DNA of 64,000 bases. Source: Brachionus rotundiformis (taxonomy: Eukaryota; Rotifera; Eurotatoria; Ploima; Brachionidae). The position numbers and the translations under genes were made by a program. Positions 44,403-56,345 of this stretch are shown here, piece after piece; the first letter of the stretch is position 1, and the number at the start of each line of letters is the position of its first letter. The notes below the pieces were generated by a model, which did no database searches, was not told the DNA's origin, and worked only from the letters and a program-made list of their open reading frames with translations. The stretch covers positions 310,001 through 374,000 of the forward strand of contig JAESIW010000124.1 in assembly GCA_016802295.1 (NCBI GenBank), written 5' to 3'.

Positions 44403-44830
44403 TTTCAATTTCAAGGTTAATCAACAGGCATGTCATAAAGACCGATTAACACTTCATTTATTTAAAATAAAATAAGTTTCACAAATCAAAAAATATTAAT
44501 TGTTTATATAATTATTTACTAAATAATATATATAATTATTTACTAAATTATATATTTACTAAAAAATAAAACATTTATATATTTAAATTAAACTTTTTGA
44601 ATTTTTTTACAAAATCTGAGAAAATTAGATTAATGTTTTTAAAAATTGAATACTTAAGTGTTGTAAATTTCAACATTGATCTCTTATATTTTCGTATTAA
44701 GCAAAGTTGATTAAACATTAAGCAGTTAACAGAACTAAATTATTCCTTATAGTAAAAAAGTTATTCAAATTTTTCTGAATTGAAACGATCGAATTGAAAA
44801 GAACAGCCCCAGGATTTCGTCAAAATATTC
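44403..44830 (-). repeat. Dispersed repeat family, reverse copies
   Basis: AAGGTTAATCAACAGGCATG at 44411, then GACCGATTAACACTTCATTT, is the inverted end of the family at 46945-47275. 44725-44820 belongs to a second family matched at 29825-29915. Confidence 0.6.
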
Positions 44831-45299
44831 AGATAAATAGATAATAGATCATGCAAATTTTTTTACTTATAGTTTGCTAATTTTTATTACCATGTTAAAT
44901 GATTGGGTCTGTTTAAAAAATGTCAAAAAAATGTTAAACTTATTTAAACATAAATTATTTTATTAAATTAAAAAAAGAATTTAATCAATTAATTAGAAAT
45001 AAATTGAAAATTTTCTCTGCAAGATTTGAATAGGATAGCAAACTATAATTCTTTCATTATGAGATAACTAGGTAAAACTTTAACAATTTTCTATTAGAAT
45101 GTAAAGTAATATGATAGATTTAATACAAAAAATTTTCTTTTTATTTGCTCATGGAGCACATGTGGTGCTTATTTCCTGTCTAAAAACCTTTTTTGAGGGT
45201 ATGGTCCGATCTGAAACAAAGTTGACTGCATAAAGTTGGTCTTGTTAGTCTTATATTTCTCTACTAATCAATATTATCGCGAGAGTCTAATGAACTTTT

Positions 45300-46085
45300 C
45301 TTTATTTATTTATTTATTAAAAAAATAATTTAGGAAAAGTTTTTTTCCAGGGCGGTTCCGAATGGCAGAGCCTTCTTTTCAGCCCACATGGTTGCAATTT
45401 GATTAAGATATGTATTAATTAAATGTGTATAGTTAATATCTCAGTTATATATAAATTGTTAAATTAAATTTTTGCTAAAAATTTGGCATGTTAATGATTG
45501 AATCAAAGGGTGTTTTGTATTTTAAATTGTTTCTGGAGGAGTTTTGAAGCAGAAAGTCCTGGATCTCCTGAGCTATTATTTCATGGCTTTGCCTTGTGGT
45601 GATAAATTTAGAAAAAAGCTTGTTTGCTCTGTCATCAATCAAATCGATTCTTAGCTCTTTGTGGATTGTTTTTATACTTGTCTTTAGTGGAAAATACTTT
45701 ATGATTCGTAATACTCGATTTTGAATTTTTTGCATTTCGGCTCTTATGTTCTGAGTGCCTGACTGGAGTATTACAAAACAGTAGTCGAAAAATGATCGTA
45801 CGACATGTATAAAATTCTGTTGATTTTAAAAGATGATCTCCATTTAAAACTTTTAATTTTCCTGATTAGGTTTATTTTGGAAATTTATTTTGAATTGATA
45901 ATTTTCAAATGTTCTTTGTAGTTGATTTTGGGATCGAGTTTAATACCAAGGAATGTTGGATTTGGGTCAAGAGGAATATGTGAGTTTCCAATTTTTATTT
46001 TCATTCCATATCTTTTCTCATAATTTTTTCGAAGTCCAGCTTTGGTAAATGTTTTGTCTGGCGGATGTTTGACTATCAGTAAAAA
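45300..46085 (-). pseudogene. Jockey/CR1-like LINE C-terminus with 3' tail
   Basis: On the minus strand: KAGLRKNYEKRYGMKIKIGN, IPLDPNPTFLGIKLDPKINY, then the ORF at 45735-45475 with MQKIQNRVLRIIKYFPLKTS and IHKELRIDLIDDRANKLFSK. These are the post-RT segments of Jockey-group ORF2. A 3' UTR and an (AAAT)n-like tail end near 45300. Frames are broken upstream of 45735 and the reverse transcriptase is missing, so it is 5'-truncated and dead. Confidence 0.8.
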
Positions 46086-46269
46086 TGTTTTCTAAATGAC
46101 ATGCAAATAATTCTGCAATTTCGGCTGGATCACTGGTAGAATGGTTATCATTTCTCAGATTTATAGATTTTTTATTGCTATTATTTTCCTTATTTATGCT
46201 CAGAAGCGCTTGCCAATGTTTCGATTCCGATTGATTGAACTCTATCAGATAGTCTAAATAGTTGCCAAG

Positions 46270-46400
46270 TTCGCAGCCATTAAGTGCTCGGATGAGTGAC
46301 GCTGTTTATGATGAATGTCTGGAAAGACGCCGTCATAACTCTGCCAAAGCCGGTCCCAAGCCCGGTTGTAAAAAGAAGAGGATGACATAAAAATGATAAA
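46270..46400 (+). repeat. LINE/SINE 3'-end-like scrap
   Basis: GCCAAAGCCGGTCCCAAGCC followed by an A/G-rich run resembles the conserved 3' end of RTE-like LINEs in invertebrates. Preceding bases read VYDECLERRRHNSAKAGPK. The identification is from memory. Confidence 0.4.
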
Positions 46401-46919
46401 TGAAAAATTCAGCTTGAAATTAACGGTCATAAAAAAGTTAAGAAACGGCTGATTTTTTCCTTGTTTATTTGAATTATTGTCGGCTAAATTCTTTATTCAA
46501 TTAGATCAAAGTAAAAAAATTGGACTGAAATGTTAATTCATTCATTGCTACTTTAAATAGAAAAGGACAATCCAAATTGCTTCATTTTTGTAATTGTGGA
46601 AAAGTTAAAAAACGAGTTGACTAAAGCTCCAGTTAAGCGTTAAATCGCCCTTATTTTTTCAACAATTAGACGATGGGTGGTGCGCATAATCCTGTTATGC
46701 TTATCAACCCAAACCATCACAAACTATAAAATCATTCATTATTTTTTCAACCTATTCTCTAATTATTTATTAAGTTCTCTAAAGTGGCTCATATTTTCCA
46801 ATCTCCATTAATTCTAAATGCAATTCAGATCCGAGTTATTCGTAGGAAAGTAAGTCTTCATTTGAAAAATTTTCTCATCATTTCTTCACTTTTTTGGCCT
46901 GATAACAAGGGCAATTGTC

Positions 46920-47275
46920 TTGAATTATTGGGTAATAAAGAATGACTCAATAAGTTTGAAATATAATTAAAGGAATAGTGAGAATCTGATAGAACCAACA
47001 TCAAAATCAGTAAATGGTGGATTTTTCTACTCTTAAATTGCTTTGTGATCAAAAGATCAATGTTGAAATTTACAACATTTAATAGCATAAATCTAATTTT
47101 CTCAGATTTTGTAAAAAAATTCAAACAATTTAATTTAAATATATCAATGTTTTATTTTTTAAATAATTATATAAACAATTAATATTTTTTAATTTGTGAA
47201 ACTTATTTTATTTTAAATAAACGGAGTCTTAATCAGTCTTTATGACAAGGACACTAGCCTGCTGGTTAATCTTGA
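46920..47275 (+). repeat. Dispersed repeat family, copy 2
   Basis: Aligns with 4402-4700 along most of its length (AAAGAATGACTCAA, GAGAATCTGATAGAACCAAC, AAAAGATCAATGTTGAAATT). It ends with CTAGCCTGCTGGTTAATCTT, the inverse of the motif at 44411 and 58962. Confidence 0.7.
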
Positions 47276-48415
47276 AATTGAAATTGTGAGTATCTGATCA
47301 ACTGCCATGAAATATGTGTAATACATTTGAATAAAGACGTCGAAGATTACAATGAATTCTAATTTTAATCGATGCCAAATGAATTGGTTTAAATAAAATT
47401 ATTGATCAGCAAATTGGCAAAAATTTGAATTTACTTAGTATTTAGCTTGCGTAATGAACTTAAATAAAACATCTGTTATTCCAATTTTGTTTCGATTATG
47501 AAATAACTAGTTAAATTAAAACATGCATTTTTGCATCTAAAGGTAGGCTGGAAATGAACGCGCTTAGAGTCACAAGCTCTTTAAAAACTTAGTCCAAGAA
47601 TGTGGTTAATGTCGAATTTAAACAACTAAATTTTAACACAGTCAAAAAATAGGAGTCAGCTCACTGTTTTTGGTTAATAAAATCTAAGATTTTTAATGAA
47701 TTTATTATCTATAATTAAGGATTGTCTTTAGTCCTATAATTCAGCTTTAATTACGGAGAACATCACCGCAAAATGAGATTGTGTACCACTTTTTATAAGA
47801 TAAGATATAATTTGGTCATCACTTAACAATATCTTTCAACTTTTAATTCCAAGCTAACAAAACACTTTTGTTTTTATTTTATTTTGATTTTAAATTCAAA
47901 CTTTCTTCTTTGTATGTTTCTTCAAGCAAGAGGCTGAAAGGGAGGACTAAGTTCCATTCCAAACTGCCTGGGAGTCTCTCCCAAATTATATTTAAATATA
48001 TAAATAAATAAGATATAAATACAATTAAATTTTAAAATAAAAAAGACTGACTCATGGTCAAGCCACTAGTTCAATCAATCTATAAACTATTTTAAATTAA
48101 TTTTTGGCTTACTACCAAACCTAGTTTAGCCAATATTGTAATAATAGTTTTTAAATTTTTGATTGATTATCAAACCCTAAGATTTGCTACCAATTTGGTC
48201 AATACAAAGTTGATTGAAATAGAAAATATCTAAAAATCCCTTAACCAAAATTTACCAACATTCATTATACTCAATTTATTCCATTTTAGCATTATAATTA
48301 AGAATAAAAAATACAATTTTAATAATCTTAAATATTTCGGAGCTAACTTAAAAGTTAAAAGATTATTTTGAAATTTACATTTATTTAAGTAAATATTTAT
48401 TTTAAAATTAATTTC
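47276..48415. other. Intergenic AT-rich sequence
   Basis: At 47895-48015 the string AAGCAAGAGGCTGAAAGGGA with TGGGAGTCTCTCCCAAATTA and an AAAT-rich tail looks like a LINE 3' end. Nothing else was seen. Confidence 0.4.
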
Positions 48416-49116
48416 TCAAGCTTCAGTCAAGTCATCATTGTAGTAGAGTATAACCGATTGTAAATACTGGTCATCTCTCATTCTAAGGGTATAAAAATCC
48501 GGATCATCATCCACAATTCCATTTTCTGCCAATGTCTTGTCCATGTCTAACACATTGCAGTCATATTTCCATGTATATGATTCGGCATGGGCATTATACT
48601 TTAGGTATCTATTCAATATTTCTTTCATTGTCTCCTCGGAGCATACCTCAATTATTTGGTTTTGAAGTGTCAAAGCATTGATTATTTTGATGAAGCGAGT
48701 CTTTTTGGAAAGTACACCAATGTAGTATTTGTCATCCTTCCACCATGGTTTGCCAAAGTCATTGGCCCAATCACTGGACGGATAGCGCGGTGGCACGTTT
48801 GAAAATCGGCCATGTTCAGTAAAGTACAACAAGCATCCAGTGTTGGGATCAACAAATTTTTTTATGTCTTTGGTCTTGGGATCAAACCAGTGTGATATGT
48901 CCTGTCCGGCTGCATCAATTATCGGCTTGAGAAGAGGATCGCCTTTTGTATTAACAATTTAGCTGTAAATAATAGGAAATATATCTGTTTACCTGAATGA
49001 GCTTCGATGTATGGCGTTAAGTCGTATACTTTGTCTAAAAAAGATACCCAAATGTCTTTTGCCGTATTGTGAATAGACACTTCATTTGGTGTAAAGTATT
49101 TTGGACGTTTTGTCAT
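48416..49116 (-). CDS. CYB5D1: CYB5D1 (cytochrome b5 domain-containing protein 1)
   Basis: Exons 49116-48993 and 48942-48416 join in phase 1 over a 50-bp intron to give 216 aa, close to the human length. The N-terminus RPKYFTPNEVSIHN leads into the cytochrome b5-like fold VYDLTPYIEAHSGDPLLKPI. It continues AAGQDISHWFDPKTKDIKKF, SDWANDFGKPWWKDDKYYIG, ESYTWKYDCNVLDMD and the end YYNDDLTEA, nearly as in vertebrates. The second heme ligand His is in DISHWFD; the first b5 HPGG box is absent, as is usual for this family. Known as a ciliary, radial-spoke-associated redox protein. The start is the first ATG after an AT-rich leader. Confidence 0.95.
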
Positions 49117-49860
49117 TTTTATTTTAAAATAAAATTAATTTAGTATTAAATTATTATCAAATATTGTAAACTTTTGTTGTCATGGAAACCCAAAAACTCT
49201 ATTAGAAAATACCATATTTGACTTTCATGTGATTGTTAAATTTTATAGTAATAAAAATTAAGAGTTATTTTATTTTTTTAATTGAAAAATATTTTGAATT
49301 TCATTATTAATTGTATTTTAACATATTTTTTTCAATTAAAACATATTTTTTTTATTTTAAATAAAATCTTAAATTAAGGTTGAAAAGGTATTGATGAAGT
49401 AAAATTCTTTGAATCTATTAAGCTATCAGTATAAGATTAATAAATCGATACATTTTACAATTTTGAATTTTTTTTTAAAAAAAATTTTTGTCTCTTAAAG
49501 AAACCAATTAAAGCTTATATTTGTTCAGTTTCAATTAAAGATGTCATTTAAATAGATAATGAGCAGAATTGGATTTTGGAAAAAGCTCTTTACCAAAGTT
49601 ATGTATACTCAATAATGGTTATTAAAGCTCTTAATAAAATTATAAATGTATCACTACATGAGGGAAACAAAATTTTATGTTCCGCTAATTTAAAAAAAAA
49701 ATACAAAAAAAATATTGTATTTTTTTTTATCAAACTTTTACTTAAATGTCCAAGTGGTGCTCAAATATCTAAAGCTGAAAAATTACTATCGATATTTTCA
49801 AAATGGTTTATAAAATATCACGGTGACAAAAAGCTCGAATTCATACTAATTTAAGTTACG
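49117..49860. other. Intergenic; open frame of doubtful value
   Basis: The 92-codon frame at 49576-49854 is Lys/Ile-rich and directly precedes the FLYWCH/MULE relic. It may be its eroded N-terminal part, but no FLYWCH signature is visible. The rest is AT-rich. Confidence 0.35.
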
Positions 49861-49877
49861 AAATTGTTAAACTTGTA

Positions 49878-50701
49878 AACATTGAACACATTCATGAACC
49901 ACCAATTGACTCCATAGCTGCTAAAAATGTTAAGGTTGATATAAAAAAGCGAGCAAGCGAAACATCCGAAAATCCACGTAATCAAAATCGTAAAATCAAT
50001 GGATAATCATATTTGGTACAGCTAAGAATTTGGAGCTTTTAAATAGCGAATCGACATGGTTTATCGATGGAACGTACGACATAAGTCCCGATGTTTTTAC
50101 CCAATTGTTCACTTTTAATATAATAAAGGGTGCTAAGAATTTGCCTTGGAAGAAAATTTCTAAAAAAGGTCTCGTTAAGACTTATAGATTAAATGAGAAT
50201 TTAAGAAAGTATTTTAAATACTTAAAAGTTTTACCATTTGTACCATTAAAGGATACATTTTATGCGTTTGAATTTATTAAGTATCAAGGTCCTGCCGAGT
50301 TGGCTCCAGTAATACATTATTTTGAAAAAAATTACATTGGCTTTGTGGATCCAGAAGATGAGAATTGTTCGCGTGTTGTACCAAAATTTCCTGTAAGCTA
50401 TTGGAATCTTAGGAAACGGATCCAAAAAGGTCTACCTAGGTCAAATAATAGCTTGGAGGCTTGGCATAAGTCTCTTTCGCAAGATGTTGGATCACATCCA
50501 AATGTAAATAAGGTGGCCAAACATTTGAAAAATGAGCAGCATCTTACAGATGTACTAATTGAACTAATTAATAGCGGGATAGTTTATCCACGTGAAAAAT
50601 CAGAAATTAAAAAAGATAATGAAATTATGTATTTGTTTAGTATTTACAATAGAGAAAAATTAGCAAATTTTTTTGATAGATTAATTCTTGCTTTAAAATA
50701 A
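49878..50701 (+). pseudogene. FLYWCH/MULE-transposase-like gene with deleted core
   Basis: At 49878-50004 one frame reads NIEHIHEPPIDSIAAKNVKV and IKKRASETSENPR, the His-x-His end of a FLYWCH zinc finger and its linker. After a frame break the 223-codon frame from 50030 continues STWFIDGTYDISPDVFTQLF, the first MULE block with its Asp. It then jumps to YLKVLPFVPLKDTFYAFEF, APVIHYFEKNYIGF and SNNSLEAWHKSLS from the C-terminal side. The intervening core of about 80-100 residues with the remaining catalytic residues is missing. It resembles the FLYWCH-MULE proteins common in invertebrates. The long surviving frame suggests a recent deletion or a residual function. Confidence 0.75.
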
Positions 50702-50839
50702 TTAATTGTTTAGTTGTTTTTTACAGATTAATTAATACAGGTAAATTTCAATGATATTTTTCTATAAAATGATTTTTTTTTTCAATAAAATTTTCTACAA
50801 AAAAATTTTCTATAAAATGAATAAGTCCCATATATATCT

Positions 50840-51300
50840 TAATGATTCCTAATATTTAAAAAAAATCAGAATTGTATCCTTAAAAATCATTTTAGACCTT
50901 TAAAGATTCTTATTTAAAAGGAAAAAAAAGAATATTTGAATAAGAATCCTATCAAGAATCCAACAAAATCTTAAATTATTCGTTTAACTTTTTATCCTTA
51001 AGATTCCTAAGAAAGATATTAACAAGATCCTAACAAAAAATACTTGCATACATTCGATCGGGATTCTTAAAGTATCCTATTTAGGATCTTAGAGGGTTCC
51101 TAATAAGATGGTTTGAAATGATTTGATAAGATTTCATTTAAGAATCCAAAAAAAATCTTAATAAAACTCTTAATAAATCTTGTCCAGATTGGATTCAATA
51201 AGAATTTTGTCAAGATAATTTAAAGATCCTATCAAGAATCCTGTTCCTATTTACTCCTGAAAGTTCTTACAAGATCCTAATTAGGAATTGGTTCATGGGA
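50840..51300. repeat. Motif-dense region built on AAGATCCTA/AAGAATCCT
   Basis: About twenty variants of AAGATCCT, AAGAATCC, AAGATTCCT and their complements are packed into 460 bp. AATCCTATCAAGAATCC and GATCCTATCAAGAATCC recur 270 bp apart (50945 and 51224). It begins 140 bp after the MULE relic. There is no regular period, so it is not a plain tandem repeat. Confidence 0.7.
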
Positions 51301-52675
51301 ATAGATAACATCACAGTATTATTTACTACTAATACTACTACTAACATATGGTTTATCATCAGATTCGTGTGAATCTGAATTATCTTTGAATAAAAATGAT
51401 ATTTTGATATAATCAACTTCAAGATGCTCTAGTATTAGCAAATTTTTGGTTTTACTTGGAACTGCTGATAACCTTTTTTATGGCTCAAAAATTCAAGAAT
51501 GTTAGATAAAGTTCAAAAGCTTTTGACAAGATATGGCATATAGGTCTAGTTTGCCAACTTGGCTATTTAGCATTAGTGGAATCAAGAGCTGTCATCCAAT
51601 TTTAATCTTGTGCCAACAATTTAAAATATGTTAAGGGTTCAATAGGGACTTGAACAAAATTATTGAATTGTTTTGTATAATTCTTTATTGTTAAAATTGC
51701 AATTTAAATCTAGATCAAAATAAAAATTTAAACTACTATTTATAAGGGTTCTTAGGGCTTCTAGTTTTCTAACGACATCTTGATTCAATAACTAAACTAG
51801 CTTATGGAATATTATAAAGAATATGAGAAGAACTTAAATCGTGCATGATAAAACTAATGAATTAAAGATAAAGACTGAAAGATCCAAGCTAAGAATTATT
51901 AGTTAGTCTTGTAAACGTGGCTGTTGGGTAACAAATAGGGCAATCAGATGAGCTTATCCGGTTACTAATTGTTAATTCTTCACAGACAGCGATTTTTTCA
52001 ATAAGGACACATCCTTAAGTGTTGCCAATTTGAAATTAATACAGATTTTTTTGTCTTTAAAAGTGGCAAACTTAAAGTTTGAAGCGCGAAAAACTAAGAT
52101 GTGTACCAACAAAGCCTATCCAAGTTTTCGAAACAAGATAACATTTTTAAATTTTGAATAGTATATGTATTTTAAATCTATAAACTTAAGTTTATAGATA
52201 AAATCTTCTAAAATGTTTGCTCATTGATAAATGTGAGAGGTATGTGAACAAATTTTGAAGTTATTAAAGTTTTTATATTTTAAAACCATTACTGAACAGA
52301 ACGTGACTGCAACGAACTAAAATTATCATCACTTTTAAAAAAATATTTTGAAATTAAAAAAAAATAAATTTAATATTTGCAAAAAGGCCTAAACAGAAGC
52401 TTTTTTAGTCTCTGGGGAAACGAAAGAAAACTACAGACATGGTGCTAATTAATTTATTTTTAATAAAAAAATTATCACTATTCAAAATTAATTACATAAC
52501 TTAATAAATAGAAAATATAAAATTGTTTGTTACAATTGGAGCTTTTTCTGACTAATATTTGAGCATAAACCTAATGTATGCATTGAATGCTCGAATGAGT
52601 TTTTTATCAAATTGGTAAACCAAATTCCGAAGAGAATAGATAGCAAAAAAAACTTATTTTTAAATATAACATATT
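51301..52675. other. Intergenic AT-rich sequence
   Basis: No gene or element boundary was recognised. Confidence 0.4.
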
Positions 52676-53739
52676 ATGTTTCTCAAAAAGTTTTTGCCAA
52701 AGTTCTTGCTCAATTATGACAAAGAATACATGTTTGTCCGTCTCGGATTCGTGCGTCTATTCATAATTGTATTCAATTACCAGAGCCTAGCTTTTGCCAA
52801 ATTAATATTTTGTCATTTAAGCTGATGCTTTTGGGTGGATGGATCGCTGCCGCTGTTGCATCTACCAAAAAAACCGACCTGAACACTTCGAGCACAAGAC
52901 CTGCCAAGCTTGCCTATCTTTTATCAGCTTTCCTGGCCATTTTGGTTTCAATTATCATTTTTATAATAAGTCTCTTTAAAGTTACCGAGAAACAAATTCC
53001 TTATCTAAATCGTTTAAACTTATTTGTAAGTTATAATTTTGATTAAATTAAAAAAAAAGAAAAATAGATACAAAAGAATTATCTTCTAGTGATTGGAACC
53101 AAGTTTAAGCTTAACTTATTGTCTACTAGTGCTACTAAATCTTTCATTTAAAATAAAATCAACTTTACCAAGCATAAATTCTGTCCAAACACTAATTTTT
53201 TTCTTCACCGAAGCAATGTTGGTTATTTATAGAATTGATGCAGATTTTAATTTTTGGAACTTTTAGCTGATTACCAAGACTGCTTCTTTAACTTTTTTTA
53301 ATTGTATAAATCTCCTCGGCCAATATTAAAAATTTAGTTAATTTAGAAAAGATTAAAAACAAATTATTTTGCCATAATTTTGGTGCCATGTACCAGCAAA
53401 TAAATTATTAATTATTTTTGGATCAATTTTTCCCATATCATTGAATAGAATTTTTTTATCATTTAATAATTTTAGTCTTTAGTCACTGACATGTTGTTTT
53501 TAATAGCCATATTTGCTTGTTCAATAGCCTGTGCAGTAGCCGAATCAAAGACCCGAAGCTTGAATGTGGACGTAAACAAAGGTTCCTTTGCCATAGCGGC
53601 TTTTTTCGGCTTTTTGTCATGCATTGCGTATGCTTTTCTGATTGCTGTGGTCACGTACAAGTCAGTTATGGAAAAGTGGAAAAAATTCAAATCTTCCCTA
53701 AAGAAGCAAACCAATATAACCAAAATTATTCCAAAATAG
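52676..53739 (+). CDS. MARVEL-type four-TM protein A
   Basis: Three exons, 52676-52768, 52822-53025 and 53476-53739, join in phase 0 (introns 53 and 450 bp) to give 186 aa. The N-terminus is MFLKKFLPKFLLNYDKEYMF. The first TM spans the first splice (FVRLGFVRLFII with LMLLGGWIAAAVAS). The second is LAYLLSAFLAILVSIIIFII, the third MLFLIAIFACSIACAVAE and the fourth FFGFLSCIAYAFLIAVVTY. A Lys-rich cytosolic tail follows. Layout and the small-residue TM1 resemble CMTM/MAL-like MARVEL proteins, which act in membrane apposition and trafficking. Paralog B (56346-56889) shares the KEY start and the 'IFGFLSC-LY' TM4. The first intron was inferred by aligning A with B; a start further downstream would lose TM1. 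Confidence 0.75.
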
Positions 53740-53791
53740 TTATTTATTATTTGAAAAATAAAATATAAAATTTATTCAAAAATTTATTAGT

Positions 53792-54008
53792 CTAGTCATC
53801 GGCTTTCATGTGGCACGATTTTAGGCATGGACAGCACAAAGTCACAGCCAAGTCCTTAATTCCATGGTCCTTTTTAACCAAGTTAGCCTCTTGAATAAAT
53901 TCCAATTTTTTAAACCAAACATACCTCGATTACTTTATCTTTTTTAACCTGAAGTTTAAGCACTGGGTCCAAACACGGATACAATATTAATTTCAATTCA
54001 TCCCACAT
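53792..54008 (-). CDS. Small Cys-rich protein, two exons, 37-bp intron
   Basis: Exons 54008-53925 and 53887-53792 join in phase 0 over a 37-bp intron (GTATGT...TTCAAGAG), giving 59 aa. The first exon reads MWDELKLILYPCLDPVLKLQ. The second ends AVTLCCPCLKSCHMKADD. The Cys cluster C-C-x-C-x3-C near the C-terminus is reminiscent of PLAC8-type or lipidated tails, but no family is recognised. It is convergent with MARVEL protein A, with only 52 bp between the two stop codons. AATAAA for the plus gene (about 53757) and TTTATT for this gene (about 53783) both lie in that gap. GC and open frame make it likelier than chance, but it is unproven. Confidence 0.5.
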
Positions 54009-56345
54009 TGTTTAACAAATTTATTCAAAATTTTTTTCTTCAAATACTCAATTTTGTCCACGCTCCGATAAACTTGTGATAAGTTTATTTATTTTTTTTG
54101 GATAATTTTTGTTTAAATTATTCTTTTTCTAACCATAAACACAAACTAAATAATTTTTAAAGAATTTTAAAAATTGCGCCTACAATTTAATTTACTATTA
54201 TTCTAAAAATTATTAATATTTATTTTAATAATTAAAATTTAATATTGCCATGTTTCTTATTTAATGGCGGTGTACGTTCTTGCCAGAATCAAAAAGACAT
54301 GTTTTATTTTGGAAAAAAAGTCCAGCTGCAAAAGTATTCTTGAGCTTTTTATTTCCATAAGTGATTTGGTAACTAGCAGGTACTTAAAGTTTTTGAATGC
54401 TAAAGAGACAAACTTTAGAAATCGAGCGTGTTCGGTAACTTAAATATTTTTTTCAAAATTTTAATTATGGATATTTTATACCAAATTGGTGGATAAATAT
54501 ATGGTTAATTAGGACTATCAATTTGATTTTAATTCAAGCATCAAATAACCTGAATCAAATTTTTTAAATTAATTGAATTTTAATTTATTTTTCTTACTTT
54601 TAAATAGGAATTTTAATTTAATCATTTTTTAATAAATCAGGGTACTAAAGAATTTATAAAAATTAAATATCACACTTTGTATCATTGTTTAGTATAATTT
54701 TGAATAAAATATTTAAAAATCAATTATTTAAATTAGCCTTTTAATTTATACCCATTTTTTACTTAAAAATTTCTAAATAAATTGTGACCAAATTTCATCA
54801 GTGTGGAAATATTCACCAACCTTTGGATTTTTTTTTGGTTTCTGATCATAACTTTACTATTAAATTAAAAACTTAAATTATTTTAAAAATAAAATTAAAT
54901 TTAAATAAATAAATGTTTTGGACAGTTGTGTGGACATGGACAGATTCGATGGTTATTCAATTGACGCTGTCATACAAAGCTTCTACTAGTTGACAAGTTT
55001 GCGCTGCGATATTTGTTTTTATCTACAAAAAGACATTTTGTAGTGACCAGCTACAAAATCAGAACTTCGTAAGCAAAAGACTAAAGGTCAAAGAACCGAC
55101 CTAATGTACTTGATGGCTCCAATTACCATTCTGATTGAAAAAGAGTCATTAAATGTATCCCTCTATTCAACTTTCTGTCTAACTGAGTTGTTTACCAGTG
55201 GATTAAGCGTACCAAATATTAAGGTGCAAAAGCCAAACTTGTTTTGACTCCAAAAATTGCCAAAATAAGTCGGACCAAAAATTTTGAACAAATTGTGCAT
55301 TAAAAAATTATTTCTGCCACTACCAGTTTGAGAAGTTTATCAATTAAATTAATTAAATTAGATGAATAATTAATTTTTTAAATATAAAATTATTTAAAGC
55401 TAACTTAAAAAAAAATCTGTTTTTTCATATTTAAAATTCTAATTCTTGGTCACATATTGGCACCACCACATACACAATAATGCATATTCCTTTTCTTTGA
55501 AAGTAATTATTTTAGGAATGAATATATTTTTTAAACTATTCATATCATGTTTATAAGATAGAATAGCTATTTTTGGAAAGCTTGATTCATTTTTTCCAAT
55601 TCAGAAGTTTTCATAATTTCAACTTTATGTACAATATTGAATGATAGAAAATACCATTTATCAGTTTATTGGCAATTGTTAAGCAGTGGCAATTTAACTT
55701 GGCCATTTGAATTTTTTTAATTATAGTGGTCTTGGAAGTTAACCAATTTAAACAATTTGTATGGTAAGACCGAGTTCGAGTTAAGGCAAACTTTATTTAT
55801 TTCATAACAATTATTAATTAAATTAAACACTTATGGAAAAAATTTATCTCTTTTTTTTCTTAATGAACAAGATCCACTAATTGATTCGAATATAGTTTAC
55901 AGGGACCTACAATTGTTCATCAAAACTATGGTACTATTCATTAAATAATTGAATACTAATTAAATCAATGTAAAATATCTTTTATTCTTAATTAAATGGG
56001 CCATTTGTTTTTTTTTCAATTTATTTAAAAAATCGCTGCAAGATGGCTTTTTTTTGCCACAGATTATTGAATGCATGGTGAACTATTTTAATAGCTATCT
56101 TTTCAATTAAATGACCAAGCTCTGGTCTAGATTGGGTGGATAGAAATCCAAATTTAAGCTTTCCTATCTTAATTACGACTGATGAGATGAGAAAATAAAT
56201 TTTATCTAAATATGAACAAAGCAATTAATTTAGGAAAAAGGTAAAGAACGCTCTAGCGATTTTGAGTGATAGAAAAAAGAAACTAAAAACTTTAAAAACC
56301 ATAATTTTAGAAATAGAATTTCTTTTAAAAGAAAACAATTCCAAA
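54009..56345. other. Gene-free stretch between the MARVEL paralogs
   Basis: A 49-codon open frame at about 55110-55260 (LMYLMAPITILIEKESLNVS...) in a GC-richer patch 54920-55260 may be a relic of a coding sequence. It is not recognised. The rest is AT-rich. Confidence 0.4.

Noticed and set aside
55110..55260. 49-codon frame LMYLMAPITILIEKES...
   Set aside because: Possibly coding by composition, but with no ATG context, no splice partner and no recognised family.
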